The notes: a model not told the origin generated them from the letters alone. DNA of 64,000 nt from Burkholderia sp. OK233 (GCF_900230185.1 NZ_OCSR01000001.1:2666001-2730000), one strand, 5' to 3'. Numbered from the stretch's first letter, positions 10,005 to 19,588 are shown. Translations and numbers: made by a program.

Positions 10005-11048
10005 TTAGCGCGAGCGCCGTTGCACATAAACCGCCGCGACGATGATACCGGCCTTCACGACCAGTGCCGCCGCGTCGGGAATGCCGTGCGCGAGCAGCGT
10101 ATAGCGCAGCAACTGGATGATCAGCGCGCCGATCAGCGTGCCGCCGATATACGCCTTGCCGCCCGTCAGCGCCGTGCCGCCGACCGCCACCGCGGCGATC
10201 GCGTCGAGTTCGACGCCGAGTCCCACCACGTTCGCATCCGACGAAGAATTCACCGAGATCGAGATCAGCCCCGCCAGTCCCGCGAGCGTGGCGCACAACG
10301 TGTAAGCGATCAGCTTGACGGTGGCCGTCGGCACACCGCACAGATAGGCGGCCTTTTCGTTGCCGCCGGTGATCAGCAGATACTGGCCGAACAGGGTCTT
10401 GCGTACGATCCACGCGAACAGCACGACCAGCGAGAGCATCAGCAGTACCTGGAACGGCACGCCGGCGACCTTGCCCAAGGCGATCCATTGGAATGCGGGT
10501 GTGTTGAACGCCTGCAGGCTGCCGTCGGTGACGACCTGGGCGATGCCGCGTCCGGCGATGAACAGCACCAGCGTCGCGACAATCGGCTGGACGGATAGCC
10601 TCGTCACCAGCAAGCCGTTGAAGACGCCGCAGGCGGCGGCCGCCAGCACCGGCAGCACGAACGCGAGCGCAATGCCGCCTGGCCCCGGAATGTTCAGGAA
10701 CAGCATCGGCGCGAGCGCGCCCGAGATCGCCATGGACGCGCCCACCGACAGATCGATGCCGCCCGTCGCCACCACCAGCGTCATGCCGATGCCGACGATC
10801 ACGATCGTTACCACCTGCGTCATGTTGACGTTGAAGGTTTGCAGCGACCAGAAGTGCGGGGTGAAGATCAGGTTGAAGAGCACCATCGCGAGCAGCACGA
10901 TCACTTCGCGTTGCATGGCCAGGTGCCGCCATTTCTTCACCGTCGATGCGGCCGTGATGCGTGGCGCGGCGCCGTCCGGCATTGGCGCGGCGGTTTGGGG
11001 TTGCAGCGGCTCGGTGCGCAACGACTCGGTGTGCAACTTAAGCGCCAT
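10005..11048 (-). CDS. ytfT: Sugar ABC transporter permease, YtfT type
   Basis: A 347-residue permease with a hydrophilic N-terminal extension of about 45 residues and then CUT2-type membrane segments, including VVATGGIDLSVGAS. Its start overlaps the ATPase gene end by 11 bp, showing translational coupling. It pairs with the downstream YjfF-like permease. Confidence 0.9.
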   Translation of the reverse strand: MALKLHTESLRTEPLQPQTAAPMPDGAAPRITAASTVKKWRHLAMQREVIVLLAMVLFNLIFTPHFWSLQTFNVNMTQVVTIVIVGIGMTLVVATGGIDLSVGASMAISGALAPMLFLNIPGPGGIALAFVLPVLAAAACGVFNGLLVTRLSVQPIVATLVLFIAGRGIAQVVTDGSLQAFNTPAFQWIALGKVAGVPFQVLLMLSLVVLFAWIVRKTLFGQYLLITGGNEKAAYLCGVPTATVKLIAYTLCATLAGLAGLISISVNSSSDANVVGLGVELDAIAAVAVGGTALTGGKAYIGGTLIGALIIQLLRYTLLAHGIPDAAALVVKAGIIVAAVYVQRRSR

Positions 11049-12663
11049 GACGGTCGCCCTCCAACGCGTCTTCGATATGTGCGGTCTGGGCGGCTTCGAC
11101 CAGTTGCGATTGGCCTTCGCTGCCGTAGGCGATGGCGTCCATGATGGCGGTCTCGCTCATGTCGGCGCCGTTCAGTTCGGCGACGGTGCGGCCGTCGCGG
11201 ATCACCACCGCGCGGTCGGCCACCGCCGTCAGTTCTTCGAGTTCGGATGCGGACAGCAACACGGCGAGGCCCGCATCGCGCAGTTCACGCACGATCTTCG
11301 CCACGTCGGCTTTGGCGCCGACGTCGATGCCGCGCGTCGGCTCGTCGAGCAACAGCAACGACGGTTCGGCAGCGAGCCAGCGGGCGAGCAGAACCTTCTG
11401 CTGATTGCCGCCCGAGAGTTCGCGAATCGGCTGATCGGCCGAACGCAGCTTGATGCCGAGCGACGCAATGAAACGGTCGACGATCACCTGCTGTTTCTTC
11501 ACGTCGACCACGCCGTTCTTCGCCAGCGCGCGCAAGCAGACGAGGGTGAGGTTGTCGCGCACCGAGAGCTCGGGGACGATGCCTTCGGCCTTGCGGTCCT
11601 CGGTGAGGTACGCGAGGCCACGCGCGATGGCGTCCTGCGGCGACTTCAACGCCACCGTTTCTCCGCCAATCGACAGTGAACCTTGTTCGAGCGGATCGGC
11701 GCCGAACATCAGGCGCATGGTTTCGGTGCGGCCCGAGCCGAGCAGGCCCGCGAGACCCACCGCTTCGCCCGCATGCACTTCGAGCGATACGTCGCTCACT
11801 TTCGGATGGGCGCTCAGGTGCGTCGCGGCGATCGCCTGTTTGCCGCGCCGCGCGAGGTTGGCTTCACGCGCAGCGCCGTCTTCCTGTACGACGGCAGCGA
11901 GCGTGCGGCCTAGCATCGTCGTGACGAGTTGCAGCTTGTCCATCTCCGCCATCGTGCTTTGCGCGACTGTCTGACCATCGCGCATCACGGTGACGCGGTC
12001 GCATAGCGCATACAGTTCGTCGAGCCGGTGCGAGACGAAGATCACCGCGCGGCCGTCGTCGCGCAGTTTGCGCACGACGGTGAAGAGCAATTCCACTTCG
12101 CGTTCATCGAGCGACGAGGTGGACTCGTCCATGATGACCATCTTCGCGTCTGACGAAACGGCGCGCGCCAGCGCCACCATCTGCTGGATCGCGGTCGAAT
12201 AGCGGCCGACGGGTTTCTTCACATCGATCTGCAAACCGAACGAATCGAGCAGGGCGGCGGCGCGTTGCTGCACCGCGCGCCAGTCGATCAGGCCGAAGCG
12301 GCGTGGCTCGCGGCCGAGGAAAATGTTCTCCGCCACGGAGCGGAACGGCACCAGGTTGATCTCCTGGTAGATCGTGCTGATGCCGGCTTCGCGTGCCTGC
12401 TTCGGGGTGCGAAAATCGACCTCGCGGCCTTCGAAGCGCACGCTGCCCGAGCCGCGCCGATAGGCGCCGGTCAGGATCTTGATCATGGTCGATTTGCCGG
12501 CGCCGTTCTGGCCGATCAGCGCGTGCACTTCGCCGGCTGCGACGCTCAGATTGGCGCTGCGCAACGCGGGAACGCCGCCGAAGCTGATGCCGATGTCTTG
12601 CATCTCCAGCAGCGGCGAACGGGTAAGGGGAGCGTGTGGTGTCTGCGTGCCGGATTCCGTCAC
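11038..12663 (-). CDS. ytfR: Sugar ABC transporter ATP-binding protein, two ABC domains (YtfR type)
   Basis: A 541-residue tandem ATPase of the CUT2 class. Domain 1 has Walker A GQNGAGKST, and IMDESTSSLD as Walker B. Domain 2 has the degenerate Walker A GLLGSGRTE that is normal for these proteins, the signature LSGGNQQK and Walker B LLLDEPTRGID. It powers import of the sugar delivered by the binding protein encoded upstream. Confidence 0.94.
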   Translation of the reverse strand: MTESGTQTPHAPLTRSPLLEMQDIGISFGGVPALRSANLSVAAGEVHALIGQNGAGKSTMIKILTGAYRRGSGSVRFEGREVDFRTPKQAREAGISTIYQEINLVPFRSVAENIFLGREPRRFGLIDWRAVQQRAAALLDSFGLQIDVKKPVGRYSTAIQQMVALARAVSSDAKMVIMDESTSSLDEREVELLFTVVRKLRDDGRAVIFVSHRLDELYALCDRVTVMRDGQTVAQSTMAEMDKLQLVTTMLGRTLAAVVQEDGAAREANLARRGKQAIAATHLSAHPKVSDVSLEVHAGEAVGLAGLLGSGRTETMRLMFGADPLEQGSLSIGGETVALKSPQDAIARGLAYLTEDRKAEGIVPELSVRDNLTLVCLRALAKNGVVDVKKQQVIVDRFIASLGIKLRSADQPIRELSGGNQQKVLLARWLAAEPSLLLLDEPTRGIDVGAKADVAKIVRELRDAGLAVLLSASELEELTAVADRAVVIRDGRTVAELNGADMSETAIMDAIAYGSEGQSQLVEAAQTAHIEDALEGDRHGA

Positions 12664-12861
12664 GGGTGTCCTCCTGATGCGTGTGCTGCTTCACGTGCTG
12701 CCTCATGCGCTCAATGAACTGCATGCATTGCGCAGTGCGAGCCGCTGTGGCCGTTCGTTCGGGCTCCATAAAGGCGGTGTCGCCAAACCATGTTACGCCG
12801 CATAAAAGCGAAGCGACGGTCCGTGCTGCCACGAACGCGTCGCTCCGAACCCTTCCCGTCA

Positions 12862-12893
12862 CCCGCCCCCGAGGAGACTGATTCGGGGCGGGG
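12862..12893. promoter_or_regulatory. Strong GC hairpin between ytfQ and ytfR
   Basis: A stem made from CCGCCCCCGA and TCGGGGCGGGG lies in the 345-bp gap after ytfQ and before the ATPase gene. No U tract follows. Such hairpins often protect the binding-protein mRNA or lower read-through, which would fit a higher need for the binding protein; that role is inference. The rest of the gap shows nothing else. Confidence 0.4.
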
Positions 12894-13008
12894 ACGTCCT
12901 GCGGGCACAGCCCTCAAAGAGGCTTTCTTCGAGGTATGGAGCGCGCGGACACTCCGCTAAAGCGCTGCCCTCAAGCTACACAACCGCGTGTACGACAGCG
13001 GCTGTCGA

Positions 13009-14028
13009 TCAATAGCCGTACTGCATGCTCTGCTGCACGTTGCTCTTGTCGTAGAAGCGGTCCGAGACCTTGACCCACGTCGGGATCTTTTCGCCCTTCG
13101 CATAACGTTGGGCGACGTCGCAGGCGAGCGGGCCGAAGAACGGGCTCGACTGTACGCTCGCGCCGAGTTCGCCGGCGGCGATCGCGTCCATGCCGCCCTT
13201 GGTGCCGTCGATCGTGACAATCTGGATGTCCTTGCCCGGCTGCTTGCCGGCGGCCTTGATCGCGGCGATCGCGCCGAGCGCCATCTCGTCGTTATGCGCG
13301 TAGACGGCGGTCACTTCCGGGTGCGCCTGCAACAGCGTTTCCATCACCTGACGGCCCTTGTCGCGCGCGAAGTCGCCGCTTTGCGAGGCGATGATCGTCA
13401 TGCCCGGGTTCTTCGCGATGATTTCGTCGAAACCCTTCTTGCGGTCGTTCGCAGCGGACGCGCCCGTGGTGCCTTCGAGTTCGATGATCTTCGCTTTGCC
13501 GCCGGTCGCCTTGACGAGCCAGTCAGCCGCGCGATGACCCTGATCGATGAAGTCGGAACCGATAAAGGTGATGTAGTCGCGACCCGCCTTGGCCACCGAT
13601 TGATCGACGTCACGGTCGACCAGGATCACCGGAATGCCGGCCTTTTTGGCTTGCAGCACGACCGGCGCAAGCGGCTTTTCTTCGCGCGGCGGGAATACCA
13701 GCAGATCGACGTGCTGCGCGATCATGCTTTGAATGTCAGAGACCTGCTTGGAGTTGGAACCGTTGGCGTCGGTCATCACGACCTGCCAACCGCACTTCGC
13801 GGCGACCTCCTTGAAGCTCCTGGTTTCCGCGAGACGCCACGGATTGTTGCTTTCGGTCTGCGCGAAGCCGACCTTCAGCGGAGTCTTGGTGGGCAACTTC
13901 GGCAGCGCGTCGTCGGCGTGCGCCGTGGCGACGCCGAAGCCGATGGCCAGAGCCAGCAGCGAACCTGCCAGCGGACGAATCTGCAGCTTGCGCGCGTGCT
14001 TGCGCGACTGCGTGTTGAGCGACGCCAT
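13009..14028 (-). CDS. ytfQ: Sugar ABC transporter substrate-binding protein, YtfQ type
   Basis: A 339-residue periplasmic binding protein. The signal peptide ends near AHADDALP. The mature part follows the YtfQ pattern (LKVGFAQTESNNPWRLAET, VFPPREEKPL, ILVDRDVD). A GGAGGA precedes the ATG at 14028. It is the first gene of the transporter operon and lies directly after the LacI regulator gene, both on the minus strand. The known E. coli homologue binds galactofuranose. Confidence 0.93.
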   Translation of the reverse strand: MASLNTQSRKHARKLQIRPLAGSLLALAIGFGVATAHADDALPKLPTKTPLKVGFAQTESNNPWRLAETRSFKEVAAKCGWQVVMTDANGSNSKQVSDIQSMIAQHVDLLVFPPREEKPLAPVVLQAKKAGIPVILVDRDVDQSVAKAGRDYITFIGSDFIDQGHRAADWLVKATGGKAKIIELEGTTGASAANDRKKGFDEIIAKNPGMTIIASQSGDFARDKGRQVMETLLQAHPEVTAVYAHNDEMALGAIAAIKAAGKQPGKDIQIVTIDGTKGGMDAIAAGELGASVQSSPFFGPLACDVAQRYAKGEKIPTWVKVSDRFYDKSNVQQSMQYGY

Positions 14029-14141
14029 TGTCTTCCTCCAGTACCTGGTGAGGTGTATTTGCTTTTTAGTGTTTCTCCTGTCGGCCGAGCTGTTTCACCC
14101 TGACCGGACGTGCCGATTATTCCACCGGGAATTATTATCGG

Positions 14142-15224
14142 TCAATCACTAATAATATTAATTATTGGCTTTTCTGCCTCGGTAATTACCCTGACCGAGC
14201 CGCGTTCGACGAGCGGTCCGTCGAGTTTGACGAGGCGATGCCGCACTGGCGCGCCGGCTGCTCGGTTGTGTTCTTCCTGCAGCAGGGTTTCGACGGCCCA
14301 GCGTCCCAGTTCGTAGTTCGGCAGCACCACGGTCGACAGTGGCGGATGCGTGTGGCGGGCAATTTCCTGGTCGTCGTAGCCGAGCACGGAAACGTCCTCG
14401 GGCACGCGCAGGCCGAGTTGCTTCAGGGCTTCGATCGCGCCCAGTGCGGTCAGATCGTTGGCGCAGAAAATGGCGGTCGGCGGATGCGCCTCGCGCATCA
14501 GGGATAGCGTCATTTCAAAGCCGACCCCCGAACTCCAGTCACCGTCGCGCACCAGTTCCGGCGCGTACGGCAGGTCGGCGGTGGCGAGCGCGGTGCGATA
14601 GCCCTTGAGGCGATCTTTCGAGGCGTCCTGCCACGGTTCGCCGTTGATATAGCCGATTCGCCGATGCCCCGACTGCAGCAGATAGTCGGTCGCCAGATGG
14701 CCGCCCGCGACCTCGGCGGGCACCACCGACGAAAACCCGCCTTCGCCCGTGTAGCAGTTCAGCAGCACGGTGGGCACCTGCGAGAGCGCCGCCGGCAGGG
14801 TGACCTTGCGGGTGTAGACGGTCGCGTAGATCACGCCGAATACATGCGGGTTCGACAGCGTCGCGTCGAGCACCTGCTTTTCGATATCGGCGTTGCCGTG
14901 CGTCGAGTAGACGGCGAGCATCTTGCCGCTCGCATAGGCCGCATCCCGTGCGCCGTCGACGTTGACGACCGGGTGTGGACTGGTGGAAATCTCGTCGGCC
15001 AGATAGACGATCAGGTTGCGTTCATTGTCCGAAACCGATACCGGTTCGCGCAGCGACAGCCGGTAGCCGAGGTCGTGCGCGGCCTTCAGCACCTTGTTGC
15101 GGGTGGTCTCGGAGAATTTTGCGCCGGTCGCGTTGTTCAGGACGAGCGAGACAGTGGATTGCGACACGCCGGTGAGCTTGGCGATGTCGGTCATGGTCGG
15201 ACGGCGTTGAGTCGATTTTTTCAT
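14142..15224 (-). CDS. LacI-family transcriptional regulator
   Basis: A 360-residue repressor. The N-terminal HTH reads MTDIAKLTGVSQSTVSLVLN, the hinge follows, and a periplasmic-binding-protein-like effector domain fills the rest. The ATG at 15224 is chosen because MKKSTQRRP precedes the HTH as in relatives. It sits directly upstream of ytfQ and divergent from the epimerase, so it very likely controls both in response to the transported sugar. A repeated AT-rich motif occurs on both sides of the gene. Confidence 0.93.
   Translation of the reverse strand: MKKSTQRRPTMTDIAKLTGVSQSTVSLVLNNATGAKFSETTRNKVLKAAHDLGYRLSLREPVSVSDNERNLIVYLADEISTSPHPVVNVDGARDAAYASGKMLAVYSTHGNADIEKQVLDATLSNPHVFGVIYATVYTRKVTLPAALSQVPTVLLNCYTGEGGFSSVVPAEVAGGHLATDYLLQSGHRRIGYINGEPWQDASKDRLKGYRTALATADLPYAPELVRDGDWSSGVGFEMTLSLMREAHPPTAIFCANDLTALGAIEALKQLGLRVPEDVSVLGYDDQEIARHTHPPLSTVVLPNYELGRWAVETLLQEEHNRAAGAPVRHRLVKLDGPLVERGSVRVITEAEKPIINIISD
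14148..14159. promoter_or_regulatory. Putative LacI-regulator operator upstream of ytfQ
   Basis: The 12-mer ACTAATAATATT is embedded in an AT-rich, partly palindromic stretch between the last regulator codons and the ytfQ start. Eleven or twelve of its bases recur at 15294 and 15382 in the divergent promoter region of the regulator. In this GC-rich genome the recurrence stands out. Confidence 0.5.
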
Positions 15225-15293
15225 TGTGCGGGCCGCGCTGCAGCGGCGCGAAGACAGGAGCATGCCGGTGGCATTCGTGGTGTTGACGGTACC

Positions 15294-15305
15294 ACTAATA
15301 ATATG
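15294..15305. promoter_or_regulatory. Putative operator copy in the lacI/epimerase divergent region
   Basis: ACTAATAATATG, one base different from the copy at 14148. It lies 70 bp upstream of the regulator start codon and may serve autoregulation. Confidence 0.45.
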
Positions 15306-15381
15306 CGCGCGGCAACGCGCGCTAACCCGCCATTTGGGAGTTTTGGTAAGGCATGATTCGGCGTGTTCGGGCGAATTTATT

Positions 15382-15393
15382 ACTAATAATATT
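15382..15393. promoter_or_regulatory. Putative operator copy upstream of the epimerase gene
   Basis: ACTAATAATATT, identical to the copy at 14148 and followed by GACCG. It lies between the regulator and the epimerase gene and may control the latter. Confidence 0.45.
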
Positions 15394-15533
15394 GACCGAT
15401 GCGCTTTGGCGTGCGATTCTCGGTCGCGCGGACCCTGACGGTTCCGCCGGTCGCGCGCTGTGCGCGGCACGTCATAGGAGACATCGATGGGCGTTCATGC
15501 CGCCATCCGCCTAAGGCACCGCTTTTTCTGACC

Positions 15534-16523
15534 ATGCGCGACGTTTCCTCGAATCCGATCCGGCCATTCGTCACTGAACACACCGGGCTCACGTGGCTCG
15601 ACGACCCTGCAATCGCGCCGTCGCTTGTCACGCTAACGGCAGGCGCCACGCGAGTCGTGATCGCACCTGAGATCGGCGGCGCGCTGGCGGCTTACTACGA
15701 GTCGACGCCTGAAGGCCCGCTGCACTGGCTGCGGCCGGCCACGCAAGCGGCGTTCGATGAACGCGATCCCCTGCGTATGGCGAGCTTTCCGCTCTTTCCC
15801 TACTGCAACCGGATTCGCGACGCGCGTTTCCAGTTCGACGGCGGCACAGTCGATCTGAACGGCAATGACCTGCGTTTTACGCACGCGCTGCACGGCAATG
15901 CGTGGCGGCATCCGTGGCGGGTGGGAGCGCGCACGGAGCGCTCCGTGGAATTGCACTTCGACCACAAACCGGATGCACAGCAGCCCGGCGACTGGCCGTT
16001 CCGTTATCGCGCGCGGCAGCGCATCGAGTTGATCGGCGGCGCGCTGCGCATCACGCTGTCCGCGCAGAATCTCGGTGACCGGCTGATGCCCTTCGGCATG
16101 GGTCATCACCCGTACTATCCGCGCACCGCGCAGACCCGCGTCTACGCCGAAGTGCAAGCCATGTGGCATGCCGACGCCGACGTGCTGCCCACGCATCTCG
16201 GTCCTCACCCTGCGGTCGAGGCGTTGCGCCACGGCATGTCGCCGGACGCGTTCGCGCTCGACAACAACTTTGCCAACTGGTCGCGCGAGGCGACGATTGC
16301 ATGGCCCGACGAACACCGTCAACTGACGATGACCGCCGATGCGCCCTTCGATCATATGGTGGTATTCGCGCCCGCCAGCGATGCGCAACTGTGCGTGGAA
16401 CCGGTGACCAACACCACCGATTGCTTCAACGCGGTCGGCACGCGGGAGCAGGTGGGCGGCTGCGTGTTGCAGCCGGGCGAGGAGATCGTGGCGGCCCTGA
16501 ACTGGACGCCGCGAAGAGGTTAA
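15534..16523 (+). CDS. Aldose 1-epimerase (galactose mutarotase) family protein
   Basis: A 329-residue cytosolic protein that interconverts sugar anomers. Family landmarks are FPLFPYCNRIRDARF, the His of HALHGNAWRHPW, GMGHHPYYP (second catalytic His) and CVEPVTNTTD near the C-terminus (base region). The ATG at 15534 begins MRDVSSN; longer in-frame starts exist but encode no conserved sequence. It is divergent from the sugar regulator, so it probably prepares the imported sugar for catabolism. Confidence 0.88.
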   Translation: MRDVSSNPIRPFVTEHTGLTWLDDPAIAPSLVTLTAGATRVVIAPEIGGALAAYYESTPEGPLHWLRPATQAAFDERDPLRMASFPLFPYCNRIRDARFQFDGGTVDLNGNDLRFTHALHGNAWRHPWRVGARTERSVELHFDHKPDAQQPGDWPFRYRARQRIELIGGALRITLSAQNLGDRLMPFGMGHHPYYPRTAQTRVYAEVQAMWHADADVLPTHLGPHPAVEALRHGMSPDAFALDNNFANWSREATIAWPDEHRQLTMTADAPFDHMVVFAPASDAQLCVEPVTNTTDCFNAVGTREQVGGCVLQPGEEIVAALNWTPRRG

Positions 16524-16570
16524 GGCACGTTCGTCGGCGCTGCCCTGGCGGCTTCATTTTCGTGGCGGAC

Positions 16571-16596
16571 AAAAAGAAAAAGGCGGCTATGCCGCC
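16571..16596 (-). terminator. Terminator of the phosphatase/nuclease gene
   Basis: GGCGGC/GCCGCC stem with a three-base loop, followed on the minus strand by a T-rich tract. It lies just past the stop codon at 16609 and between convergent genes. Confidence 0.75.
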
Positions 16597-16608
16597 CTAT
16601 AACCTGGC

Positions 16609-17406
16609 TCACTCGACCCGCAACCGCGCCATATACGGCAAGTGATCCGATAGCCACGCGGTTTCCTGCGTCGGCTGGATCCATTCGACCGGCTCCATGC
16701 CGCGCACAAACATTTTGTCGAGCGCCAGTGCCGGCGAGAAGGCCGGAAACGTCCGGCCCGATTCGCCGAGCAGCGTGGCCACTTCCCGCAGGCCGTGTTC
16801 AGCGAACAGCGGCACCGAGTCGTTACGCCAGTCGTTGAAGTCGCCGGCCAGCACCAGCGGACCTTCCGGCGCTTCCTTCGCGATCCAGTGCGCGATCCAG
16901 TGCATCTGCCGCAAGCGCGCCGAGCGCGTGAGCGCGAGATGCGCGCACAGCAGCGTGACCGAATGACCGCCGAAGGTTGCCCGCGCCACCAGCAGTCCGC
17001 GCTTTTCGAAGCGATGCGCGGAGATATCCCAGCGCCCGCCGAGATCGAGCGGATGCGGCGACAGAATCGCATTGCCATGGCGCCACGACGGCTTGAATAC
17101 GTTCGGCCCAAGCGCGATTTCGAGTTCGGCCGCGCGCGCGATCTCAGTGGCCTGACAGTGCCAAACGTCGCTCAACGGATCGGCGAGCGGCGAGCCGAAA
17201 CTACTTGCCAATATCGGCGAGGGCATGCGCCGCGCCATCGCTTCCTGTAAGAAATACGCGTCCGCATGGGTCGACTGAACCCAGCGTTGCATCGCCTGCC
17301 AGGCCTGAAAGCCGAGCGGTGTGCGGCCCTTGTGCAGATTCCAGCTGACCGCAATGAAATCCTTGGGCGCTACGCTCTCGCGGATCAATTCTTCGGGGTT
17401 TCGCAT
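16609..17406 (-). CDS. Endonuclease/exonuclease/phosphatase family protein
   Basis: A 265-residue DNase-I-like fold enzyme. Visible motifs are SWNLHKG (N-terminal metal site), QEAM, CAHLALTRSARLRQM, LAGDFNDW and the final SDHLP catalytic His-Asp pair. The ATG at 17406 starts the conserved part. No signal peptide is seen, so it is cytosolic. Substrate could be DNA, a phospholipid head group or a phosphate ester; sequence does not decide. Confidence 0.88.
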   Translation of the reverse strand: MRNPEELIRESVAPKDFIAVSWNLHKGRTPLGFQAWQAMQRWVQSTHADAYFLQEAMARRMPSPILASSFGSPLADPLSDVWHCQATEIARAAELEIALGPNVFKPSWRHGNAILSPHPLDLGGRWDISAHRFEKRGLLVARATFGGHSVTLLCAHLALTRSARLRQMHWIAHWIAKEAPEGPLVLAGDFNDWRNDSVPLFAEHGLREVATLLGESGRTFPAFSPALALDKMFVRGMEPVEWIQPTQETAWLSDHLPYMARLRVE

Positions 17407-17474
17407 GCCGCGTTGTCCACGTGTTCTGTTGGGGGCTTCGGTTGTTCGTTTCAGTTCGTGCGGTTCGCATTGCA

Positions 17475-17981
17475 CTAGTTCGCGCTGTTCGCGAGGCTCG
17501 CACGCACGCGATAAACCAGGTTCGGATTCTTGTCGACGATCGTCCAACTGACCCACTGACCAGGCGGCAGCTTCAGGCCCGGATGGCTCGCGCTCACCTG
17601 ACGCGGTTGCGGCGGCAACTTGCAACCGGTGTCGGTTTGTTGCGGGTCGTCTTCCTCGAATGTTTCCTGGGCTTCGATCGACAGCGTGACCGCGCTCGCA
17701 TCCGCCTGCAGCGGCGAGATCGTCAGCGTGCGCGCCAGATCGATGCTGCCGCCGGGCTGGTCCTTACAGCCGACGTTATGCTGGACCATCTTGTGATGCG
17801 TGTCCGTGCGCGCCTGGCCGACGGTGGTGGTGCCGTCGAACGAATCGATCTGCTGGCCGTCGCGCATGACCTGCAATTGCCATTGCACGGTCTGTTGCGC
17901 CGCCCCTTGTTGCGCGTTCGCAAGCAGCGAAGTGCCGAACAGCGCGGCGGCTAGCACGGCCACGATACTGGTTTTCCACAT
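17475..17981 (-). CDS. Hypothetical periplasmic protein
   Basis: 168 residues with a clear signal peptide (MWKTSIVAVLAAALFGTSLL, cleavage near ANAQQ). The mature part is Gln/Thr-rich with two Cys that could form a disulfide (VGCKDQ and TGCKLPP). I recognise no family. It is separated by 68 bp from the downstream phosphatase gene on the same strand. Confidence 0.75.
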   Translation of the reverse strand: MWKTSIVAVLAAALFGTSLLANAQQGAAQQTVQWQLQVMRDGQQIDSFDGTTTVGQARTDTHHKMVQHNVGCKDQPGGSIDLARTLTISPLQADASAVTLSIEAQETFEEDDPQQTDTGCKLPPQPRQVSASHPGLKLPPGQWVSWTIVDKNPNLVYRVRASLANSAN

Positions 17982-18275
17982 GGAAGGATTCTCCGGTCAC
18001 TGCGTCCGGCAGAGTAGACAGAAGGCCATCTTACGCCTGATGGGCTGAACGCCTTTCTGACACGTCAAACGGGGCCGGGTTCAGCAAAACACCATTTCCG
18101 ATGAAGAGGTGAATCCTCGAGGGGAGTTCCTCCGGGGCGTCGCAGCAAACACGCCGTTGTTAGCAGCAGACCCGCATGACTGCTGGCTTGCACGCGAATA
18201 TGTCCTCGCTACACTGGACCTGAAACGGTGCCCATCAGGCGCCGCAGCAGCAAGACCAGCCAGACGGGGTGAGCG

Positions 18276-19253
18276 ATGACAACAGCAATGGTCAAACAGG
18301 AAATCGCCGTGGCATCTTTCAGTCGGGTGTACGACCTCGATCAGGTCGAGACCGCGCTGAACGAGCTCAGCGAAGGGGCGAACGAGGCGCTGCGCGCCAC
18401 GTACGAAAAGATGCTGAAAACCGGCAATCTGCGCTTCTGCGTCAAGCCGAACCGGATGCCGTCGATCGACGATCTGATCGACGCGCTGCCCAACTTTTCG
18501 GATCCGCTCGACGACATCCGCAAGCAGGTCGCCTTGTGTCTCGAGACTGAAGACCGGCTCGAACTGATGCCGATCCTGTTGCTCGGCGACCCGGGCATCG
18601 GCAAGACGCACTTTGCCAAGCAATTGGCGCGCATGCTCGGCACCGCGTACCAATACGTGGCGATGAGTTCGCTGACGGCCGGGTGGATTCTGTCGGGCGC
18701 ATCGTCGCAATGGAAGAACGCGAAGCCGGGCAAGGTGTTCGATGCGCTCGTGAACGGCAGCTACGCAAACCCCGTGATCGCCGTCGACGAAATCGACAAG
18801 GCCACTGGCGATTCGCAATACGATCCGCTCGGCGCGCTTTACGCGCTGCTCGAACACGACACGGCGCAGACTTTCATCGACGAATTCGCGGAGATTCCGA
18901 TCAATGCCGGCCACGTGATCTGGATCGCGACCGCGAACGACGAGCGCTCGATCCCGGAGCCGATTCTGAACCGGATGAACGTGTATGAGATTCCGCCGCC
19001 GGATCGTGACGGCGCACGCCGTATCGCTCAATCGATCTATGACGAGATTCGCTCGGCGCATAACTGGGGCCTGCGCTTTCCCGAAACGCTCGGCGACGCC
19101 GCGCTCGATGCGTTGAAGCTGGCCTCGCCGCGCGAAATGCGGCGCGCGATTCTGAATGGCTTCGGCGCGGCGCGCATCGACGGGCGCGATCGGATCGAAG
19201 CAAACGACATCCGTCTGGATTACGGAAATCGGAGGAAACCGATCGGTTTTTGA
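18276..19253 (+). CDS. AAA-family ATPase
   Basis: 325 residues with one AAA+ module. The N-terminal 90 residues are helical. Walker A GDPGIGKTHFAK is near residue 108, Walker B VIAVDEID near 168, sensor 1 in WIATANDE, and an arginine-finger candidate in PILNRMNVYEIP. The central part resembles the Lon/MoxR ATPase module, but no protease domain follows. No obvious partner gene is adjacent, so its client is unknown. Confidence 0.88.
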   Translation: MTTAMVKQEIAVASFSRVYDLDQVETALNELSEGANEALRATYEKMLKTGNLRFCVKPNRMPSIDDLIDALPNFSDPLDDIRKQVALCLETEDRLELMPILLLGDPGIGKTHFAKQLARMLGTAYQYVAMSSLTAGWILSGASSQWKNAKPGKVFDALVNGSYANPVIAVDEIDKATGDSQYDPLGALYALLEHDTAQTFIDEFAEIPINAGHVIWIATANDERSIPEPILNRMNVYEIPPPDRDGARRIAQSIYDEIRSAHNWGLRFPETLGDAALDALKLASPREMRRAILNGFGAARIDGRDRIEANDIRLDYGNRRKPIGF

Positions 19254-19281
19254 GCATTTTTGCTCTGTTTTTGACAGAAAA

Positions 19282-19300
19282 CCGCCTTCGGGCGGCTTTC
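19282..19300 (+). terminator. Terminator after the AAA ATPase gene
   Basis: CCGCC/GGCGG stem with a TTCG loop followed by CTTTCT, 28 bp after the stop codon. Confidence 0.8.
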
Positions 19301-19560
19301 TGCGGACACGAAACAGGCCGTTCGACACTTGAAACAGGATGAATGTCGCAGCAATTGTTGCGAGTTTCGCGATTTCGGAGGTTTGCGTCGATCTGTCTTC
19401 CGCCGGACAGGCGTCCGGCGGCAAGGTGCCCGCTATGGCCGGCAGCGCTCCGAGGACGCGGGGCAATGCCATCGCGCGCTTGAAGAATCGAGCGCGACAA
19501 TCGTCGACGGCGTACACTGATCTTGTCCGGCCCATACGTTTAAGCCCTGCTCAAGACCGA

Positions 19561-19588
19561 ATGCCCGCAGTCGTCCGACTGCGGGCAT
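19561..19588. terminator. Perfect 12-bp hairpin, terminator or end of a small RNA
   Basis: ATGCCCGCAGTC pairs perfectly with its complement across a four-base loop and is followed on the plus strand by TTTCTGTCTG. No coding region ends here: the stretch 19254-19745 has no gene I can support. It may close a small RNA transcribed across that stretch; this is inference. Confidence 0.45.

Noticed and set aside
18081..19535. 484-codon minus-strand open frame across the AAA ATPase gene
   Set aside because: The plus strand carries Walker A and B and a proper terminator. The minus frame is a high-GC shadow.
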